Below are positions 31,077-34,341 of a DNA stretch of 34,341 nt, in pieces. The translations under genes were made by a program, and so were the position numbers. The notes below the pieces were generated by a model, which saw only the letters and a program-made list of their open reading frames with translations, made no database searches and was not told where the DNA came from. Source of the stretch: a virus. Location of the stretch: positions 1 to 34,341 of the IMG/VR virus record IMGVR_UViG_3300020172_004404; one strand, written 5' to 3'. Within the stretch, counting starts at the first letter, position 1. The number at the start of each line of letters is the position of its first letter.

Positions 31077-31880
31077 ATGACAACAAAATTTGAACAATTG
31101 ATCGAATTCGTGATCAATGATGAGCAACAACAAGCCCGCGAACTTTTTCATGATATCGTTGTGGAAAAGAGTCGTCAGATCTACGAAGAAATGATGCAGG
31201 ATGAAGAATCCCAAGAAGACAAAGAGATTGACGAAGCTGCCGATGAAGACATTGACGAGTCTCTTGGTGGTGATCAAGCCGACGATTTAATCGACGATGT
31301 TGAAACTGAAGAAGAAGGTATCAGCATGGAAGGCGATGACGCCGAGGAAGAATTTGGCGCCGAAGAAGAATCTGGTGGTGGAAATATTGAAGATCGCGTA
31401 GTTGATCTTGAAGACAAACTAGATGAACTAATGGCTGAATTTGAAGCTCTCATGGGCGACGAAGAAATTGACGGCCAGGGCATGGACGGTGAAATGGACA
31501 TGGACATGGATGCAGTTGACAATGACGGCATGACTGACATTGAAGTTGCTGACGACGAACTTGAAACAGAAGGTATGTTCAACGAAAACGTTAGTTTAAA
31601 GTCTGCTCCGGCACCAGTTAAAAGCGAAGAATCGGGCATTAACAAAAAAGCAGTTGTTGCCGCTAATAGTGGCGCCCGTGGCGCTGTTGCAAAACCAGTA
31701 GGTGCTGGCACCAATGAAGGTGGCAAGCACGATGCTACAGGTGCTTACAGCAACTCAACCAAGGAATTAATTGGTAAAGTTGGTAACACTCCGGCACAAG
31801 GTACACAAAATCCAACCCCGGCTACAAAACCACACTTGGCACAAGCCAGCGGTGTTAACACTAAATCTGTAGTTCGATAA
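31077..31880 (+). CDS. Acidic prohead core-like protein
   Basis: 267 residues. The N-terminus (FEQLIEFVINDEQQQARELF, then HDIVVEKSRQIYEEMM) is an amphipathic helical segment. Residues about 40-170 are extremely acidic, with Asp/Glu/Met/Gly repeats such as GEMDMDMDAVDND. The C-terminal ~90 residues are Ala/Gly/Thr/Lys-rich and disordered. Acidic, low-complexity proteins between portal and protease genes act as internal core or scaffold components of T4-like proheads (gp67 and gp68 in T4). The same place and composition suggest that role here, which is inference rather than homology. An AGGAGGA SD precedes the ATG by 3 nt. It is the first gene of the transcript that continues to gp21, gp22 and gp23. 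Confidence 0.6.
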   Translation: MTTKFEQLIEFVINDEQQQARELFHDIVVEKSRQIYEEMMQDEESQEDKEIDEAADEDIDESLGGDQADDLIDDVETEEEGISMEGDDAEEEFGAEEESGGGNIEDRVVDLEDKLDELMAEFEALMGDEEIDGQGMDGEMDMDMDAVDNDGMTDIEVADDELETEGMFNENVSLKSAPAPVKSEESGINKKAVVAANSGARGAVAKPVGAGTNEGGKHDATGAYSNSTKELIGKVGNTPAQGTQNPTPATKPHLAQASGVNTKSVVR

Positions 31881-31893
31881 GGAATTGAAGTAA

Positions 31894-32514
31894 ATGGCTC
31901 TTTTAAAAGAACACCTTACTTTCGACGCTGCTCGCATTATTGTTGAGGGTATCGATGGCAAGGATCTTTACATGAAAGGCATTTGCATTCAGGGCGGTGT
32001 CAAGAACGCCAACGAGCGTGTTTATCCAGTTAATGAGATTGAACGAGCAGTTGGCACTCTCAACGAACAACTTAGCAGTGGCTATAGTGTTCTTGGTGAA
32101 GTTGACCACCCCGACGATTTAAAAATCAACCTTGATCGTGTTAGTCACATGATCACAGAAATGTGGATGGACGGTCCAAACGGATTTGGAAAATTAAAAA
32201 TACTCCCAACACCAATGGGTAATTTGGTGCGCACCATGCTTGAAAGCGGTGTGAAACTTGGCGTTTCTTCTAGAGGTTCGGGAAATGTCAGTGAAAATAA
32301 CGGACATGTCAGTGACTTTGAAATAGTCACTGTTGATGTTGTTGCTCAACCTAGTGCCCCAAATGCTTATCCTAAAGCAATTTATGAAGGACTTCAGAAC
32401 ATGAAGTATGGTCATAAAGTTTTAGAAATTGCACGGGAATCTAGCAAAGACAACAAAGTGCAGAGATACTTGAAACAGGAAGTAACACGCCTTATCAAGG
32501 ATCTCAAGATCTAA
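31894..32514 (+). CDS. 21: Prohead core protease gp21-like
   Basis: 206 residues, like T4 gp21 (212). It belongs to the serine peptidase family that matures T4 proheads. KGICIQGGVKNANERVYPVN (residues 28-47) is the first conserved block, followed by GEVDHPDD (68-75) with a candidate catalytic His72, and LGVSSRGSGNV (122-132) with the nucleophile at Ser125 or Ser126. DFEIVTVDVVAQPSAPNA follows in the last third. The enzyme is packed inside the prohead, activates by self-cleavage and trims scaffold and capsid proteins before DNA packaging. The start has AAGGA as SD, upstream at 31879. It is 13 nt after the acidic core gene and 14 nt before gp22. Confidence 0.9.
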   Translation: MALLKEHLTFDAARIIVEGIDGKDLYMKGICIQGGVKNANERVYPVNEIERAVGTLNEQLSSGYSVLGEVDHPDDLKINLDRVSHMITEMWMDGPNGFGKLKILPTPMGNLVRTMLESGVKLGVSSRGSGNVSENNGHVSDFEIVTVDVVAQPSAPNAYPKAIYEGLQNMKYGHKVLEIARESSKDNKVQRYLKQEVTRLIKDLKI

Positions 32515-32528
32515 TCTAGGAGAAACGC

Positions 32529-33617
32529 ATGTTAGATGCAATTAAACCACTGCTAGATAGCGGCTTGATTAACGAAGATATTAGCCAAGAGCTCAATGAA
32601 GCTTGGGAAGCAAAATTATCTGAGGCCAAAGATCAAGTACGTAGCGAGCTCCGCGAGGAATTCGCACAACGCTACGAGCATGACAAACAAGTAATGGTTG
32701 TAGCCCTAGATCGGATGGTAACAGAGAGTCTGCAAGGCGAAATTTTACAATTAGCTGAAGAAAAGCGAAAGCTAGCAGAAGATCGTGTAAATGCCAAGAA
32801 AAAAATGCAAGAATCTGCAAGTAAATTTGACAACTTTATGGTTGCAAAACTTGCAGAGGAACTGGGTGAGTTGCGTAAAGACCGCAAATCACATAATGAA
32901 TCTATCGAGAAACTCGAGAAGTTTGTTGTCAGAGCCCTTGCTGAAGAAATTATGGAATTTGCACAGGACAAACGTGAATTGGTTGAAACCAAAGTTCGTT
33001 TGGTCAGTGAAGCTCGAAATAAACTTGAGTCACTCAAGGCACGTTTTGTAAAAGAAAGTGCTCACAAGATGACCCAGGCAGTTACCACCCATCTCAAACA
33101 AGAGCTTAAACAACTCAAGGAAGACATTGAAGTTGCTCGCGAGAACAACTTTGGTCGACGTATCTTTGAAGCATATGCGTCTGAGTTCAGTAACACACAC
33201 CTTCGTGAAAACAAGCGTGTGCGTGAATAGAACCAAACAATTGCGGACAGAGAACGTCAATTGAGTGAAGCAATTCGTGTGGCACAAGACGCAAAAAGTC
33301 TCGTGACTGCGAAAGAAAAAGAGATCAAAAATATTCATGAATCCAATGAGCGTAACAGCACAATGGAAGAATTGCTTGCTCCTTTAAACGAGGACAAGCA
33401 AAGAGTAATGAAAGATCTCTTGGAAAGCGTACAGACGTCTCGTCTCAAGAACGCATACGAGAAGTATCTACCAGCAGTACTTGCCGAATCAACACCGAAA
33501 GCCAAAAAAGTGATCAGTGAAAGTGTTCGAACAGTAACTGGTGATAAAACCGCGCCAGCCGTGCAAGAAAACAATCACAGCAATGTGATTGATATCAAGC
33601 GCCTGGCTGGTCTATAA
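32529..33617 (+). pseudogene. 22: Prohead scaffold protein gp22-like, interrupted by an in-frame TAG
   Basis: The frame from ATG 32529 gives 233 residues of Lys/Glu-rich coiled coil (MLDAIKPLLDSGLINEDI, later FGRRIFEAYASEFSNTHLRE) and stops at TAG 33228-33230. The same frame then stays open to TAA at 33615-33617. That part encodes the expected C-terminal portion (NQTIADRERQLSEAIRVAQD, LESVQTSRLKNAYEKYLPAV, ending IDIKRLAGL). Together it would be a 362-residue gp22 with one codon replaced. The main scaffold of the prohead needs both parts, because the C-terminus contacts the capsid protein in relatives. No SD precedes the only nearby restart (TTG 33261). Possible explanations are amber suppression or readthrough, a real truncation, or a sequence error. 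The SD TAGGAG lies just before the start. Confidence 0.8.
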
Positions 33618-33618
33618 T
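33589..33618 (+). promoter_or_regulatory. Possible sigma70-like promoter before gp23
   Basis: TTGATA (33589-33594) and TATAAT (33613-33618) with an 18-nt spacer lie at the 3' end of the scaffold gene. They are followed by an SD (AGGAG) and the gp23 ATG. The match may be coincidental, but it would allow extra transcription of the most abundant protein. Confidence 0.35.
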
Positions 33619-33640
33619 ATAGTAAATTTAGGAGACTTTA

Positions 33641-34341
33641 ATGTCACAAGAACTATTAGAAAGCCGTTGGGACGAGACTAAAGAAGCCCTCATGGAAGGC
33701 CTAAAAGGCTCACGACGCGGTACAATGGGTGTTATTTTAGAAAACACTCGTAAGTACTTGAAAGAAAATGCCAGTGCAGGTTCCACTGTATCTGGTAACA
33801 TTGCAACTCTTAACCGTGTAATTTTACCGGTTATTCGACGTGTTATGCCGACTGTTATTGCCAACGAAATTGTTGGCGTACAGCCGATGACTGGTCCTGT
33901 TGGCCAAATTCACACATTACGTGTGCGTTATGCCAACAACATGACTGACAACAGTGCAGCCGCAACTAGCGTTGTTGCTGGTGAAGAAGCATTGAGCCCG
34001 TTCAAAATTGCACAGGCTTACTCTTCTGCTACCACTGTTACAGCCGGTGCAGTACAGCCTACACAGTCCACTTATACTGGTGCAAACACTTCTACTCTTG
34101 AAGGTTCTGGTGGTCGTCAGATCTCCGTGCAAATCTTGAAGCAAGCAGTTGAAGCTAAAACACGTAAGTTACAAGCACGTTGGACATTTGAAGCTGCTCA
34201 AGACGCACAAGCCATGCATGGCATTGACGTTGAAGCAGAAATCATGGCAGCTTTGGCTCAAGAAATTACAGCTGAAATTGACCAAGAGATTCTTTTGAGC
34301 TTGCGCTCATTGGCTTCTACTGAGTTCACATACAACCAAGC
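33641..34341 (+). CDS. 23: Major capsid protein gp23-like (3' end outside window)
   Basis: The first 233 residues are present and the frame is open to the window end; T4 gp23 has 521 residues. Conserved blocks are LKENASAGSTVSGNIATLNR, VILPVIRRVMPTVIANEIVG and VQPMTGPVGQIHTLRVRYAN, the standard gp23 entry into the HK97-like fold, then WTFEAAQDAQAMHGIDVEAE. The hexamer-forming capsid subunit is made as a precursor whose N-terminal part is removed by gp21. The start ATG at 33641 follows an AGGAG SD. It is the last gene of the unit and follows the order portal, core, protease, scaffold, capsid, as in T4. The sequence is well conserved, so this is one of the safest calls in the window. Confidence 0.95.
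   Translation, partial: MSQELLESRWDETKEALMEGLKGSRRGTMGVILENTRKYLKENASAGSTVSGNIATLNRVILPVIRRVMPTVIANEIVGVQPMTGPVGQIHTLRVRYANNMTDNSAAATSVVAGEEALSPFKIAQAYSSATTVTAGAVQPTQSTYTGANTSTLEGSGGRQISVQILKQAVEAKTRKLQARWTFEAAQDAQAMHGIDVEAEIMAALAQEITAEIDQEILLSLRSLASTEFTYNQ

Noticed and set aside
33261-33617. A separate 118-residue gene after gp22
   Set aside because: It is in the same frame as gp22, starts with TTG without an SD, and continues the scaffold sequence. An interrupted gp22 explains it better.
1-34341. CRISPR arrays, insertion sequences or integrase/attachment sites
   Set aside because: No regularly spaced repeats, transposase or integrase motifs, or terminal inverted repeats were seen.
1-34341. 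General reassignment of TAG to an amino acid
   Set aside because: Only one in-frame TAG is present in the whole set of long genes, so genome-wide recoding is not supported.

Overview
The window is a piece of a T4-like (tailed, contractile) bacteriophage genome. Recognisable T4 homologues are gp6, gp25, gp5, gp53, a gp48-like protein, gp55, gp47, gp46, gp26, a tape measure protein, gp20, gp21, gp22 and gp23. The gp5 lacking an obvious lysozyme domain, the long tape measure and the mix of accessory enzymes resemble aquatic T4-like phages more than T4 itself. Nothing here fixes the host, although SD-like sites and sigma70-like promoters indicate a bacterial one.

Layout. (1) 1-10301, minus strand: a baseplate block read leftwards (gp48-like, gp53, two large structural proteins, gp5, gp25, gp6 cut by the window edge), headed by a T4-type late promoter octamer. 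(2) 10367-15333, plus strand: a near-consensus sigma70 promoter drives the late sigma factor gp55, then the Mre11/Rad50-like pair gp47 and gp46 with an unrelated gene between them. (3) 15323-23940: an accessory island. Its plus-strand half has two related PLP-dependent aminotransferase-like genes, a small beta-sandwich protein, a SegE-like GIY-YIG endonuclease and an SGNH-type hydrolase. Its minus-strand half has a B12-binding radical SAM-like enzyme, a second beta-sandwich protein, a DUF6614-like protein, a GNAT-like protein and two unrecognised proteins. The halves converge on a non-coding interval of about 430 nt (19298-19736) full of perfect hairpins, probably a large structured RNA. (4) 23943-24994: gp26 with a previously hidden -1 frame extension. 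(5) 25050-34341, plus strand: tape measure, portal, prohead core and scaffold genes, protease gp21 and the start of major capsid gp23.

Regulation. Two classes of promoter are visible. Sigma70-like promoters precede gp55 and gp46. T4-late-like octamers (GATAAATA, TATAAATA, TATAAGTA, CATAAATA) precede structural genes, and gp55 is the factor expected to read them. Tight overlaps (TAATG, TGATG, ATGA) show that most genes are translationally coupled.

The most notable observations are: (a) a well-formed -1 programmed frameshift site at the end of gp26 (slippery T_TTT_TTC, 6-nt spacer, 7-bp GC-rich stem) that would add 76 residues; (b) the dense structured RNA at 19310-19735; (c) the PLP/beta-sandwich/radical-SAM island; (d) an in-frame amber codon splitting the scaffold gene gp22, the only TAG among the stop codons visible in this window; (e) face-to-face late promoters whose predicted start sites abut between gp26 and the tape measure; (f) a lysozyme-like domain inside the tape measure.
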